From: Pseudomonas fluorescens | Lineage (GTDB): Bacteria > Pseudomonadota > Gammaproteobacteria > Pseudomonadales > Pseudomonadaceae | Assembly (NCBI RefSeq): GCF_004683905.1 | Contig: NZ_CP038438.1 | Coordinates: 496,001 to 560,000 of the forward strand | Reading direction: 5' to 3' | Length of the DNA: 64,000 bases | In this document: positions 45,929 to 54,176 of the stretch, piece after piece | Layout of the letters: every line of letters starts with the position of its first letter | How positions within the stretch are numbered: the stretch's first letter is position 1 | Notes under the pieces: generated by a model | Seen by the model: only the letters and a program-made list of their open reading frames with translations | Told to the model about the DNA's origin: nothing | Databases searched by the model: none | Program-made: the position numbers and the translations under genes

Positions 45929-46735
45929 ATGAAGTTGATGCTGGCTGAACCGTTCAAGAGCCTTTGGGCCGGGCGCGACCCGTTCGCCGAAGTCGAAGGC
46001 TTGCAGGGCGAGGTCTACCGCGAGCTGGAAGCTCGACGGACTCTGCGCACGGAAGTCGACGGCAACGGATTTTTCGTCAAGATCCACCGGGGCATCGGCT
46101 GGGGCGAGATCTTCAAGAATCTGCTGACCGCCAAGCTGCCGGTGCTCGGCGCGGGTCAGGAGTGGATGGCGATCCAGCGTCTGCAGGAAGTCGGCGTGCC
46201 GACCATGACCGCCGTGGCTTACGGCGAGAAGGGCAGCAACCCGGCGGATCAGCATTCGTTCATCGTCACCGAAGAGCTGGCACCGACCATCAGCCTCGAA
46301 GACTTCAGCATCGATTGGGTCAAGAACCCGCCGCAGCCGAAACTCAAGCGCGCGCTGATTGCTGAAGTGGCGCGCATGACCGGCATGATGCACCGCGCCG
46401 GGGTCAACCATCGCGACTGCTACATCTGCCACTTTCTGTTGCACACCGACAAACCGATCACTCCCGAAGATTTCAAACTCTCGGTGATCGACCTGCACCG
46501 CGCCCAAACCCGCCCAAGAATTACTCAACGCTGGCGCAACAAGGATCTGGCCGCGCTGTATTTCTCGGCACTGGACATCGGCCTGACCCGACGCGACAAG
46601 CTGCGTTTCCTCAAAGGCTACTTTCAGCAGCCGCTACGGCAGATCCTCGCCGAAGAAGCGCCGTTGCTGAGCTGGCTCGAAGGCAAGGCCAACAAGCTTT
46701 ATGCGCGCAAACAGCGTTACGGGGATGCGCTCTGA
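45929..46735 (+). CDS. waaP: LPS core heptose (I) kinase
   Basis: A 268-residue kinase-fold protein that phosphorylates heptose I of the inner core, essential in P. aeruginosa. Visible elements are the Lys strand GFFVKIHRG, the catalytic loop HRDCYICHFLLH (Asp as base) and DLHRAQ as the metal-binding Asp. ATG follows the waaG stop directly; its own stop overlaps the next gene (TGATG). It is the only one of the kinase genes in this row with a firmly known function. Confidence 0.95.
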   Translation: MKLMLAEPFKSLWAGRDPFAEVEGLQGEVYRELEARRTLRTEVDGNGFFVKIHRGIGWGEIFKNLLTAKLPVLGAGQEWMAIQRLQEVGVPTMTAVAYGEKGSNPADQHSFIVTEELAPTISLEDFSIDWVKNPPQPKLKRALIAEVARMTGMMHRAGVNHRDCYICHFLLHTDKPITPEDFKLSVIDLHRAQTRPRITQRWRNKDLAALYFSALDIGLTRRDKLRFLKGYFQQPLRQILAEEAPLLSWLEGKANKLYARKQRYGDAL

Positions 46736-47469
46736 TGGCGGGTTGGACGCTTGAACCGCAATACAGCGAACTGGCCGAAGATTTCGGCAGCCTCGAAGCG
46801 GTGTTTGCCCTGCAGGGCGAACGTCTGACCCGTGATCCGCTGTCCGAAGTCATTCGCGTGCAGCGCAACGGCGTGAATTACTACGTCAAACGCTACGTCG
46901 GCGCCGGTAAAGGCTTGCGCCGTTACCTGGGTAAGCCACGGGTGAAGATGGAGTGGCAGAACCTCAAACGCTTCGCCAAATGGGGCATTCCCACCGCCGA
47001 AGTGGTGGCCTGGGGTCTGGAGCGACGTGGCGCGGCCTATGCCCGTGGGGCGATGATCACCCGCGAGCTGCCGCGCACCGAAGACCTGTCGGCGCTGGCC
47101 GAACGCAACGATCCGAAACTCAAGGATCGCCTGTGGGTCGATGGCATCAGCCGGCAGTTGGCCGGCTACACCCGAACCATGCACGACCACCGCTTTACCC
47201 ATAACGATCTGAAGTGGCGCAATCTGCTGATCGACGATCAGGCGCAGCTGTTTCTGATCGACTGCCCGAACGGCGATTTCTGGCGCGGCTTCTGGCTCAA
47301 ATACCGGATCACCAAGGATCTGGCCTGTCTCGACAAGGTGGCCAAGTATCACCTGTCGAACACCCAGCGCCTGCGGTTCTACCTGCAATACCGCGGACGT
47401 GATCGGCTGAATGCCGCCGACAAGAAACGGATTCGCCACGTGGTGAGATTTTTCGAGGGACGCGAATGA
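46735..47469 (+). CDS. WaaP-related LPS core kinase-like protein (PA5008 type)
   Basis: A 244-residue member of the InaA/WaaP/Kdo-kinase group. The nucleotide Lys is in NYYVKRYVG, the catalytic loop is FTHNDLKWRNLL and the metal-binding Asp is in LFLIDCPNGDF, so catalysis looks possible. From memory this is the PA5008 position (named wapP by some authors), a putative second core kinase. It overlaps both waaP (1 base) and the next gene (4 bases). The substrate heptose position is not visible from sequence. Confidence 0.85.
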   Translation: MAGWTLEPQYSELAEDFGSLEAVFALQGERLTRDPLSEVIRVQRNGVNYYVKRYVGAGKGLRRYLGKPRVKMEWQNLKRFAKWGIPTAEVVAWGLERRGAAYARGAMITRELPRTEDLSALAERNDPKLKDRLWVDGISRQLAGYTRTMHDHRFTHNDLKWRNLLIDDQAQLFLIDCPNGDFWRGFWLKYRITKDLACLDKVAKYHLSNTQRLRFYLQYRGRDRLNAADKKRIRHVVRFFEGRE

Positions 47470-48218
47470 CTGATTTCCTGGCCGCTGAAGACCGGGCGCT
47501 GCTTGAGCGTCATGGCCTCGGCACTTTCGACGCGCTCTGGGCCAAACAGCTCGAAGCCGTGGACGAACCGAACACCGATGGCGGTGGCTGGAGCAGCGTG
47601 TTTCGCCTGGAGCTGGAAGGGCAGGCCTACTACCTCAAGCGCCAGAGCAACTACCTGACCCGCACCCTGCATGCGCCGTTCGGCGAGCCGAGTTTCGCCC
47701 GCGAGTTTCGCAACATCAGCCGCTACAACAAGTTGGGGATCCCGGCGCTGCAAGCGGCGTTCTTCGGTGAGCGCAAGGTCAAGGGCGATGTCCGGGCGAT
47801 CCTGCTGACCCGTGCCCTCGACGGCTGGGATGATCTCGACTCGTTGCTGCAACGCTGGTCCGAGCTGAGCACCGCGCAGCAATCGGCCATTCTCAAAGCC
47901 TGTGGACAGCTGGCGCGCCGGCTGCACGGCGTGCGTCAGGTGCACGGCTGCTTTTATCCGAAACACATCTTTTTGCAGGCTGATGGCGACGCCTATCGGG
48001 CGCAACTGATCGACCTGGAAAAGACCCGGCCCCTGCTGTTCGGCATGCGCGACCGGGTCAAGGATCTGGAGCCGCTGCTGCGTCGCGCCCCGGAATGGAG
48101 CGAGGCGCAATTACGCGAATTGCTCGCGGCCTATCTCGATCAGCCAGTCGACAGTTCGCTGGTCGACAGCTGGGTGACGCGCCTGACTGCACGGCGCAGT
48201 CGCAAGGAGACCCGTTGA
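47466..48218 (+). CDS. InaA-like kinase-fold protein of the LPS core locus (PA5007 type), catalytic Asp not conserved
   Basis: A 250-residue InaA/WaaP-like protein. The ATP-binding strand is present (QAYYLKRQSN), and LIDLEKTRPL supplies the metal-binding Asp, but the catalytic loop reads VHGCFYPKHIFL: aligned with WaaP HRDCYICHF, Cys stands in place of the catalytic Asp. It may be a regulatory pseudokinase or use another residue. Position corresponds to PA5007 (wapQ in some lists). It overlaps the previous gene by four bases and ends in TGATG with the next. Confidence 0.8.
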   Translation: MTDFLAAEDRALLERHGLGTFDALWAKQLEAVDEPNTDGGGWSSVFRLELEGQAYYLKRQSNYLTRTLHAPFGEPSFAREFRNISRYNKLGIPALQAAFFGERKVKGDVRAILLTRALDGWDDLDSLLQRWSELSTAQQSAILKACGQLARRLHGVRQVHGCFYPKHIFLQADGDAYRAQLIDLEKTRPLLFGMRDRVKDLEPLLRRAPEWSEAQLRELLAAYLDQPVDSSLVDSWVTRLTARRSRKETR

Positions 48219-49669
48219 TGCGCTTGTCCGAACTGAAAAACGCCGGACGTGCGCCGAGTCTGCCGCTGACGATCAGCCTCGCTGATGCGGCAGGCCCAGC
48301 GGATCTGCAACTGCTGAATCTGCTGCGGGTGTTGCCCGGGCAGCGCTATGTCGGTGCCGGGGTCTGGCGCGGGCGGCCGGTGCTGGCCAAATTACTGGTG
48401 GGCAGCAAGGCTGCGCGGCATTTTCAGCGCGAACTGGCGGGCGTCAAGTTGCTCGCCGAACAAGGTCTGACCACGCCGCTGTTGTTGGCTGATGGCCTGA
48501 AGGATGGCGAGGGCGGCTGGCTGCTGTTCGAGTTCCTCGAAGGTGCTGAAAGCCTCGGTGATGCCTGGCAGAAAGTCGAATCACTGCCGGTGCTGGCGGA
48601 CGAGCAATCGGCGGTACTCGCCGAGGCGCTGGGCGCGATTGGCCAACTGCATGGCAAAGGACTGTGGCAGGAAGATCTGCACCTCGACAACCTGCTGCGC
48701 CAGGGCGGTCAGTTGTACCTGATCGATGGCGCCGGGATCTGCGCCGAGACCGCTGGCCAGCCGTTGTCGCGGCAGAAAGTGCTGGAAAACCTCGGGGTGT
48801 TTTTCGCCCAGTTGCCCAAGTCTCTTGAGCCGTTCACCGAAGAATTGCTGGTGTATTACCTGCTGAGCAACAGTGAGCACGCGTTGCCGCTGGAAGCGTT
48901 GCAGAAGCAGATCGCCAAGGTACGCGCCTGGCGCCTGAAGGATTACCTGATCAAGGTGGGCCGCGAGTGCACATTGTTCAGTGTGCAGCGCGGTGCGTTC
49001 GCCTTGCGGGCGATCCGTCGCGAGGAAGAAGCGGCGATGCTCCCGGTGCTGGATCAGGCCGATGCGCTGCTCGATCAGGGCCATCTGTACAAGACCGGCG
49101 GCGCGGCGAGCGTCGGCAAGGTCGAAGTGGCCGGGCGTACGCTGGTGATCAAGCGCTACAACATCAAAGGCTTTGCGCACTGGCTCAAGCGCTTCTGGCG
49201 CCCGAGCCGCGCGTGGCATTCGTGGCGTGAAGGCAATCGCCTGGCGTTCCTCGGCATCGCCACGCCGAAACCGCTGGCGGTGCTGGAAAAGCGTTTTTTA
49301 TGGTTGCGCAGCCGTGCTTATCTGGTGACCGAGTTCCTGCCGGGGCCGGACATCATCGAGCGCTTTGCGCCGTATGTGGAAAGCGGTGCGGCGCCGGAAT
49401 CCGAGTTGCAGGCGCTGGATCGACTGTTCGCACGGTTGATTGCCGAGCGCATCAGCCATGGCGACTTCAAGGGTCATAACCTGTTCTGGCAGGAAGATCG
49501 CTGGGCACTGATCGATCTGGATTCGATGTGTCAGCACAGTTCTGTCGGAAGTTTCGCGCCGGCCTACGCGCGAGATCGGGCACGGTTCATGCGCAACTGG
49601 CCCGAGAGCAGCGCGCTGTATCAGGTGATCGATCAGCGATTGCCCAAGGACATCTCCAGCGCGGCCTGA
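48218..49669 (+). CDS. Double kinase-domain protein of the LPS core locus (PA5006 type)
   Basis: A 483-residue protein with two kinase-like modules in tandem. The N-terminal one has VLAKLLVG, the loop LWQEDLHLDNLLR and LIDGAGI; the C-terminal one (from about residue 285) has LVIKRYNIKG, ISHGDFKGHNLFW and LIDLDSM. Both loops keep the catalytic Asp. Together with waaP and the two preceding genes this makes five kinase folds in a row, apparently by duplication. The start ATG 48218 has AAGGAG eight bases upstream. It is the last gene of the tightly packed part; about 210 bases with a REP pair follow. Confidence 0.85.
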   Translation: MRLSELKNAGRAPSLPLTISLADAAGPADLQLLNLLRVLPGQRYVGAGVWRGRPVLAKLLVGSKAARHFQRELAGVKLLAEQGLTTPLLLADGLKDGEGGWLLFEFLEGAESLGDAWQKVESLPVLADEQSAVLAEALGAIGQLHGKGLWQEDLHLDNLLRQGGQLYLIDGAGICAETAGQPLSRQKVLENLGVFFAQLPKSLEPFTEELLVYYLLSNSEHALPLEALQKQIAKVRAWRLKDYLIKVGRECTLFSVQRGAFALRAIRREEEAAMLPVLDQADALLDQGHLYKTGGAASVGKVEVAGRTLVIKRYNIKGFAHWLKRFWRPSRAWHSWREGNRLAFLGIATPKPLAVLEKRFLWLRSRAYLVTEFLPGPDIIERFAPYVESGAAPESELQALDRLFARLIAERISHGDFKGHNLFWQEDRWALIDLDSMCQHSSVGSFAPAYARDRARFMRNWPESSALYQVIDQRLPKDISSAA

Positions 49670-49675
49670 GCCGCC

Positions 49676-49736
49676 TTCGCCAGCAAGCTCACTCCCACAT
49701 GGGATAGCATTCCCCTGTAGGAGTGAGCCTGCTCGC
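49676..49736. repeat. REP pair, type A, in reversed (tail-out) order
   Basis: AGCAAGCTCACTCCCACA precedes TGTAGGAGTGAGCCTGCTCG, the opposite order to the other type A doublets, with only 16 bases between units. It lies between the double-kinase gene and the lipoprotein gene; the rest of that gap (to 49882) has no recognisable element apart from the GGAGG before the lipoprotein start. Confidence 0.8.
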
Positions 49737-49882
49737 AACAGGGCTTTAAAGCCCCAGAAAACTCCCGTTGAGCAATAGCGGACAAACACCACTGACTTGT
49801 CCTACAGCTTCTCCAGAAGCCATGAACTGTGCCCGCTCCAGCCCCGATGCTAGCTTGCCCTGACCACTTCGGAGGGCAAGAC

Positions 49883-50218
49883 TTGACCATCAAAAACGCT
49901 TTAACACTCAGCACCTGCGCATGGCTTTTATCCGGCTGCGGCACCGCCGCCTCGGTCCTGCAAATGGACGCTGACGTCGCCCGCGACATGCGCAAACAGA
50001 AAACCTACTGCCAATCGATTCCACGGATCTACAGCGGTCTGGCGTTCGATTTCTGCGTACTCAATGCCCCACCTGACCCTACCGGCGTGCTGCTGCCATT
50101 TGTGCTGCTGGACCTGCCGTTGTCCGGGGTGCTGGATACGGTGGTGTTGCCGTATACGATTTATCAACAGGTCGTGGATGGCAATATCGGCATCTATTGG
50201 CGAACAGATCGCGGGTAA
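49883..50218 (+). CDS. YceK/YidQ-family lipoprotein
   Basis: A 111-residue lipoprotein of the YceK/YidQ (DUF1375) family. A short signal peptide ends in the lipobox LLSGC, so Cys is lipidated and the protein faces the periplasm. The conserved body has YSGLAFDFCVL and LPLSGVLDTVVLPYTIYQQV, which in the family marks a small hydrophobic domain. The start codon is TTG at 49883 with GGAGG well spaced upstream; an earlier in-frame ATG gives no signal peptide start. Function unknown. It lies between LPS core genes that are contiguous in P. aeruginosa, so it is an insertion relative to that order. Confidence 0.8.
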   Translation: MTIKNALTLSTCAWLLSGCGTAASVLQMDADVARDMRKQKTYCQSIPRIYSGLAFDFCVLNAPPDPTGVLLPFVLLDLPLSGVLDTVVLPYTIYQQVVDGNIGIYWRTDRG

Positions 50219-50224
50219 CTTTTT

Positions 50225-51079
50225 TTGCAATTTTCTCTGTTTGAAAACCAGAGCGAGTCGCAAGCAATTGTTGAAGCGGCAGCGCTCTTGTATCCGTCCG
50301 GGAGATACAGCGACTACATCGTCTATGTTGATGAAAGCGGTGATCAAGGGATGCAGAAGCTGGATCCCTATTACCCGATATTCGTGCTTGCTTTTTGCGT
50401 CTTTCAAAAAAGGCATTACTGCGAAAAGGTCATTCCGGCTGTCCAGAAATTCAAGTTCAACCATATGGGGCACGATCTGATCGTGCTGCATGAGCTGGAG
50501 ATTCGAAAAGAAAAAGGAGCTTTCTCCAGCCTGTTCACTTCGAGAGTGCACAAGCATGCCTTTCTCGACGAATTGACCGGCATTATCGAGGCCATCAATT
50601 TCGTCCTGATCAGTTGTGTCATCGACAAGGTCTTGCTGCGTGAAAAGCAGGCATCTGCTGACAACCCCTACCACTTGGCTCTCGGTTTCTGTCTGGAAAC
50701 GCTGCATGAGTTTTTGCAGGAAAAGCATCAACATAAAGTGTTAACGCATGTGATTTTCGAGCGGCGAGGCAAGCGGGAGGATAACGAGCTTGAGTTGGAG
50801 TTTCGCAGGGTTTGTGGCGGGTCTAACCGACTGGGGGTTCAACTGCCGTTTGACATCGTCTTCGCCACAAAACAAGTCAATTCCACCGGATTGCAGCTGG
50901 CTGATCTTGTTGCAAGGCCGATCGGCATGAGTGTTTTGAGGGTGGGTCAGGAAAATCGCGCGTTTGATGTGCTCAGGCGCAAGTTCTATTGCAGCGGTGG
51001 GCGGAATAAAGTTGGGAAAGGTTTCGAGAACTGGGGGTTGAAGGTTTTCCCTCCCCCAGAAAGCGAAAAGCCCCGGTGA
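50225..51079 (+). CDS. DUF3800 domain protein
   Basis: A 284-residue DUF3800 protein: the hallmark YVDESGDQG lies at residues 34-42, and a later LQLADLVA supplies the second acidic cluster of an RNase H-like fold. The biochemical role is not established; members occur in mobile and defence-associated contexts. The start is probably TTG at 50225, six bases after the lipoprotein stop, with no clear Shine-Dalgarno sequence. G+C is low for this window: I counted 114 of 240 bases (47.5%) over 50401-50640, against 58-68% in sampled lines of adjacent LPS genes. This suggests acquisition by transfer. Confidence 0.85.
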   Translation: MQFSLFENQSESQAIVEAAALLYPSGRYSDYIVYVDESGDQGMQKLDPYYPIFVLAFCVFQKRHYCEKVIPAVQKFKFNHMGHDLIVLHELEIRKEKGAFSSLFTSRVHKHAFLDELTGIIEAINFVLISCVIDKVLLREKQASADNPYHLALGFCLETLHEFLQEKHQHKVLTHVIFERRGKREDNELELEFRRVCGGSNRLGVQLPFDIVFATKQVNSTGLQLADLVARPIGMSVLRVGQENRAFDVLRRKFYCSGGRNKVGKGFENWGLKVFPPPESEKPR

Positions 51080-51124
51080 TCTCACCGAGGCATTAGCGCC
51101 GACCGGGATCCCCCAGCCCATTTG
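51064..51124 (-). ncRNA. Candidate small RNA, antisense to the end of the DUF3800 gene
   Basis: On the minus strand a promoter (TTGACA, 18 bases, TAGACT) is followed, about 40 bases downstream of the expected start, by a 10-bp hairpin GCCTCGGTGA/TCACCGGGGC (one G-T pair) and TTTT. That predicts a transcript of about 60 nt. No protein gene follows on this strand within several kilobases. The hairpin lies over the DUF3800 stop codon, so the RNA would also be antisense to that gene's 3' end. I do not recognise a known sRNA family. Confidence 0.5.
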
Positions 51125-51130
51125 CACGGA

Positions 51131-51160
51131 AGTCTATGTTGAGAGGCTCGGGAGTGTCAA
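51131..51160 (-). promoter_or_regulatory. Sigma-70 promoter reading away from the carbamoyltransferase gene
   Basis: Perfect TTGACA at 51160-51155 and TAGACT at 51136-51131 on the minus strand, spacer 18. It would drive the candidate small RNA at 51064-51124. Confidence 0.55.
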
Positions 51161-51207
51161 CGCAAAGGCCGGCCAGTTCCGCTAGAGGCTTGTCGGCGCT
51201 TTTACGC

Positions 51208-51213
51208 TATAAT
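51208..51213 (+). promoter_or_regulatory. Perfect -10 element for the carbamoyltransferase gene row
   Basis: TATAAT occurs about 92 bases before the GTG start; no good -35 is placed at 17 bases. The presumed leader contains the hairpins CTCGC/GCGAG (51233-51247 area) and AGGCGC/GCGCCT (51263-51277). It suggests that the second half of the LPS locus has its own promoter. Confidence 0.45.
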
Positions 51214-51304
51214 CCCGCCCTTTAGCTGTCTCTCGCCCGGTGCGAGGGCACATCAATTTTCAAGGCGCATCGCGCCTGAATGCAGACTAAAGAGGCTAGA
51301 CCCT

Positions 51305-53062
51305 GTGGCATTGACGATTCTTGGCCTGTCCGGCGCCCTTAGCCATGACCCTTCAGCCGCCTTGTACATCGACGGCAAGCTGGTGGCGGCGGCTGAAGAA
51401 GAGCGCTTCGTCCGCGATAAGCATGCAAAGAACCGCATGCCCTACGAATCGGCGAAGTTCTGCCTGGAACAGGCCGGTATCAAGCCGTCCGACGTTGACG
51501 TGGTGGCGATTCCGTTCGCCCCGATCAGCCTGTTCGGCAAGGCCCGCTGGCACTATGCCAAGCGTTACTGGTACGCACCGGATCGCGCCCTCGATGCGAT
51601 CCTGATGGGCAACCGTCGCTACAAGCGCTATCGCAACAAGATCGTCTGGTGCCTGGAGCAGCTGGGTTTTGATCCGAAGAAGATCAAGATCGAGCCGGTC
51701 GAGCACCACCTCGCTCACGCCTCCAGCGCCTACCACTGCTCGGGTTTCAAAGAGAAAACCGCGATCCTCGGCATCGACGGCAAAGGCGAGTACGCCACGA
51801 CCTTCTTCGGTTATGGCGAAAACGGCAAGATCCACAAGATCAAGGAATTCTTCGATCCGGACTCCCTCGGCGGCCTGTACGGCGCGATCACCGAGTTCCT
51901 CGGTTTCGAGATGCTCGACGGTGAGTTCAAGGTCATGGGCATGGCGCCGTACGGCGATGCCAGCAAATACGATTTCTCGCGTCTGGCCTCGTTCGAGAAC
52001 GGCGAGCTGGTGATCAACACCGACTACGCCAACGTGATCGGCCTGCGTCGCTATAAAGAGAAGGGCAAAGGCTTCTACTTCTCGCCGAAGCTGATCGAGT
52101 GGCTGGGTCCGAAGCGTGAGGGCGACATCGCCGACGAGCCGTACATCCACTACGCCGCCAGCATGCAAGCGCTGTTCGAGAAACTGGCGCTGCAGATGAT
52201 CGACTACTACCTGGGCGATGTGCTCAAGGAAACCGGCAAGCTGGCCTTCGCCGGTGGCTGTGCGTTGAACGTCAAGCTGAACCAGAAAATCATCGCCCGC
52301 GATGACATCAAGGAACTGTTCGTCCAGCCTGCGTCCGGCGATGCCGGCACCGCGGTCGGCGCAGCAGCCTATGTGTCCCACGCCCGTGGCGTACCGGTCG
52401 AGAAGATGGAACACGTCTACCTCGGCCCGTCGTACAGCAACGAAGACGTGATTGCCGCGTGCGCCCGTCACGAGAACAAGCCGACCTGGCGCAAGCTCGA
52501 CAACATGCCGGAGCAGATCGCCAAGATCATGGTCGATGGTAACCCGGTGGCCTGGTTCCAGGGCCGCATGGAGTTCGGTCCGCGTGCGCTCGGTGGTCGT
52601 TCGATCATCGGTTGCCCGAGCGTGGCCGGTGTGGCTGACCGGATCAACCACCAGATCAAGTTCCGCGAGCGCTGGAGGCCTTTCTGCCCGTCGATGCTCG
52701 ACACTGTTGCACCGCAGATGATCAAGATCGATCACCCGGCGCCGTTCATGACCTTCACGTTCGAAGTGGCGGAAGAGTGGAAGACCCGCGTGCCGGAAGT
52801 CGTCCACGAAGACGGCACTTCCCGTGCCCAGGTCCTCAAGCGCGAATACAACCCGCGCTACTACGACATGATGAAGGCGCTGGAAAGCCTCACCGGCAAC
52901 GGCGTGTCGCTGAACACCTCGCTGAACCGTCGTGGTGAGCCGATGATCTGCTCGCCGACCGACGCCCTGAACATGTTCTTCGGCTCCGATCTGCAGTACC
53001 TGATCATGGAAGACATTCTGGTGGTCAAAGAGGGCGCAAACGCTTATGACTCGCTCGGCTGA
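51305..53062 (+). CDS. wapO: LPS core carbamoyltransferase
   Basis: A 585-residue carbamoyltransferase of the NodU/TobZ family, which transfers carbamoyl from carbamoyl phosphate through a carbamoyl-adenylate. N-terminal Kae1-like part: LGLSGALSHDPSAALYIDG, HHLAHASSAYHCSGF, GIDGKGEYATTFFG; C-terminal YrdC-like part: WFQGRMEFGPRALGGRSI and ISLNTSLN-type VSLNTSLNRRGEPM. In P. aeruginosa the homologue (PA5005, wapO as I recall) puts a carbamoyl group on heptose II of the core. The start is GTG 51305 with GAGG nine bases upstream. Its end overlaps wapH by 17 bases. Confidence 0.92.
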   Translation: MALTILGLSGALSHDPSAALYIDGKLVAAAEEERFVRDKHAKNRMPYESAKFCLEQAGIKPSDVDVVAIPFAPISLFGKARWHYAKRYWYAPDRALDAILMGNRRYKRYRNKIVWCLEQLGFDPKKIKIEPVEHHLAHASSAYHCSGFKEKTAILGIDGKGEYATTFFGYGENGKIHKIKEFFDPDSLGGLYGAITEFLGFEMLDGEFKVMGMAPYGDASKYDFSRLASFENGELVINTDYANVIGLRRYKEKGKGFYFSPKLIEWLGPKREGDIADEPYIHYAASMQALFEKLALQMIDYYLGDVLKETGKLAFAGGCALNVKLNQKIIARDDIKELFVQPASGDAGTAVGAAAYVSHARGVPVEKMEHVYLGPSYSNEDVIAACARHENKPTWRKLDNMPEQIAKIMVDGNPVAWFQGRMEFGPRALGGRSIIGCPSVAGVADRINHQIKFRERWRPFCPSMLDTVAPQMIKIDHPAPFMTFTFEVAEEWKTRVPEVVHEDGTSRAQVLKREYNPRYYDMMKALESLTGNGVSLNTSLNRRGEPMICSPTDALNMFFGSDLQYLIMEDILVVKEGANAYDSLG

Positions 53063-54176
53063 ACGCCATGTGCTGCAGTTCTGTCACGGCTATGACGGGC
53101 CGTTCCTCGACTGCGCACGGCAGTACGCCAGCCTGTTCGCGGGCACCGGTTATCGGGTGACCACGGTCTTTCTGACCGGGGCCGCCGATAGCGAGGTGGC
53201 CGCAGCGTGTGCTTCCGATGAAGTGTTGTTCATGGAATACAGCTCCAAGGCCATTCGTGGCCTGAAGCTGGGCGCTATCGGCGATCTGCGCAAGATCGCC
53301 GCTTCACGCAATTTCAGTTTCTGCATCGCCCATCGCTTCAAGCCGATCTACATCGCCTTGCTCGGCACGTCGCTGCCGGTGATTGGCGTGCACCACGCGT
53401 TTGACGATTACAAACGCGGCACGCGCAAGCTGTTCGCGCACATTTTCCGCAAGCGTCTGAGTCTGCTCGGCGTCTCCGATGCCGTGCGCGACGACATGCG
53501 GCGCTGCCTGCCGAAATGGCCGTCCACTCGCATCCAGACCTTGTACAACCGCATCGATGTGCCGGCCTTGCAGGCCAGTCAGGTGTCGGCCCGCGAGGCC
53601 CGCGAGACCCTCGGTCTGGCGGCGGATGCGTTCATTGTCGGCAACGTCGGACGGCTGCACCCGGACAAGGATCAGGCCACCTTGCTGCACGGTTTTGCCG
53701 CGGCGTTACCCGGTCTGCCGGGCAACAGTCAGCTGGTGATTCTCGGCAAGGGCCGTCTGGAACAGGATCTCAAGGAGCTGGCGCGCGAACTGGGCATCGG
53801 TGATCGGGTGTTGTTTCTCGGTCAGGTGCCGGACGCGCGCAATTACTTCCGCGCCTTCGATGTGTTTGCCCTGAGCTCCGATCACGAACCGTTCGGCATG
53901 GTGCTGCTGGAGGCCATGGCGGCCGGCGTGCCTTTGCTCGCCACGGCCTGTGGCGGGGCCAAGGAAGTGGTCGAAGGCGTGGGGATTCTGTTCCCGCTGG
54001 GCGATGCCGAACACCTTGCACAAGGCCTGCAACATTTGGCCGGTATGGATGATCAGCAGCGCCGGCAGGGCGCCGAGCTGATGCTCGATCGCCTGCGTGA
54101 GCGTTTCTCCGACCGTGCGGTGCGCGACACCTTCTGGCGTCTGCCGCAAGTTACCGATCTGGCACCGAGGGGCTGA
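53046..54176 (+). CDS. wapH: LPS outer-core glycosyltransferase (GT4), WapH type
   Basis: A 376-residue GT4 glycosyltransferase. The acceptor half starts VLQFCHGYDGPFLDCARQYA; the donor half has GNVGRLHPDKDQATLLHGFA and the E-x7-E motif in SSDHEPFGMVLLEAMAAGVPL. It corresponds by order to PA5004 (wapH), which adds a glucose-type residue in the outer core of P. aeruginosa. It starts 17 bases before the end of the carbamoyltransferase gene and its stop overlaps the next ATG (TGATG). The sugar specificity is inferred from synteny only. Confidence 0.85.
   Translation: MTRSAERHVLQFCHGYDGPFLDCARQYASLFAGTGYRVTTVFLTGAADSEVAAACASDEVLFMEYSSKAIRGLKLGAIGDLRKIAASRNFSFCIAHRFKPIYIALLGTSLPVIGVHHAFDDYKRGTRKLFAHIFRKRLSLLGVSDAVRDDMRRCLPKWPSTRIQTLYNRIDVPALQASQVSAREARETLGLAADAFIVGNVGRLHPDKDQATLLHGFAAALPGLPGNSQLVILGKGRLEQDLKELARELGIGDRVLFLGQVPDARNYFRAFDVFALSSDHEPFGMVLLEAMAAGVPLLATACGGAKEVVEGVGILFPLGDAEHLAQGLQHLAGMDDQQRRQGAELMLDRLRERFSDRAVRDTFWRLPQVTDLAPRG

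Noticed and set aside
44702..46528. A 608-codon minus-strand frame opposite waaG and waaP
   Set aside because: It crosses two real genes that overlap neighbours in operon fashion; no domain is recognisable.
50741..51127. A 128-codon minus-strand frame starting GTG at 51127 just after the promoter at 51131-51160
   Set aside because: The promoter-proximal hairpin and TTTT at 51064-51091 would end transcription within the first 20 codons, and the rest is antisense to DUF3800; a small RNA fits better.
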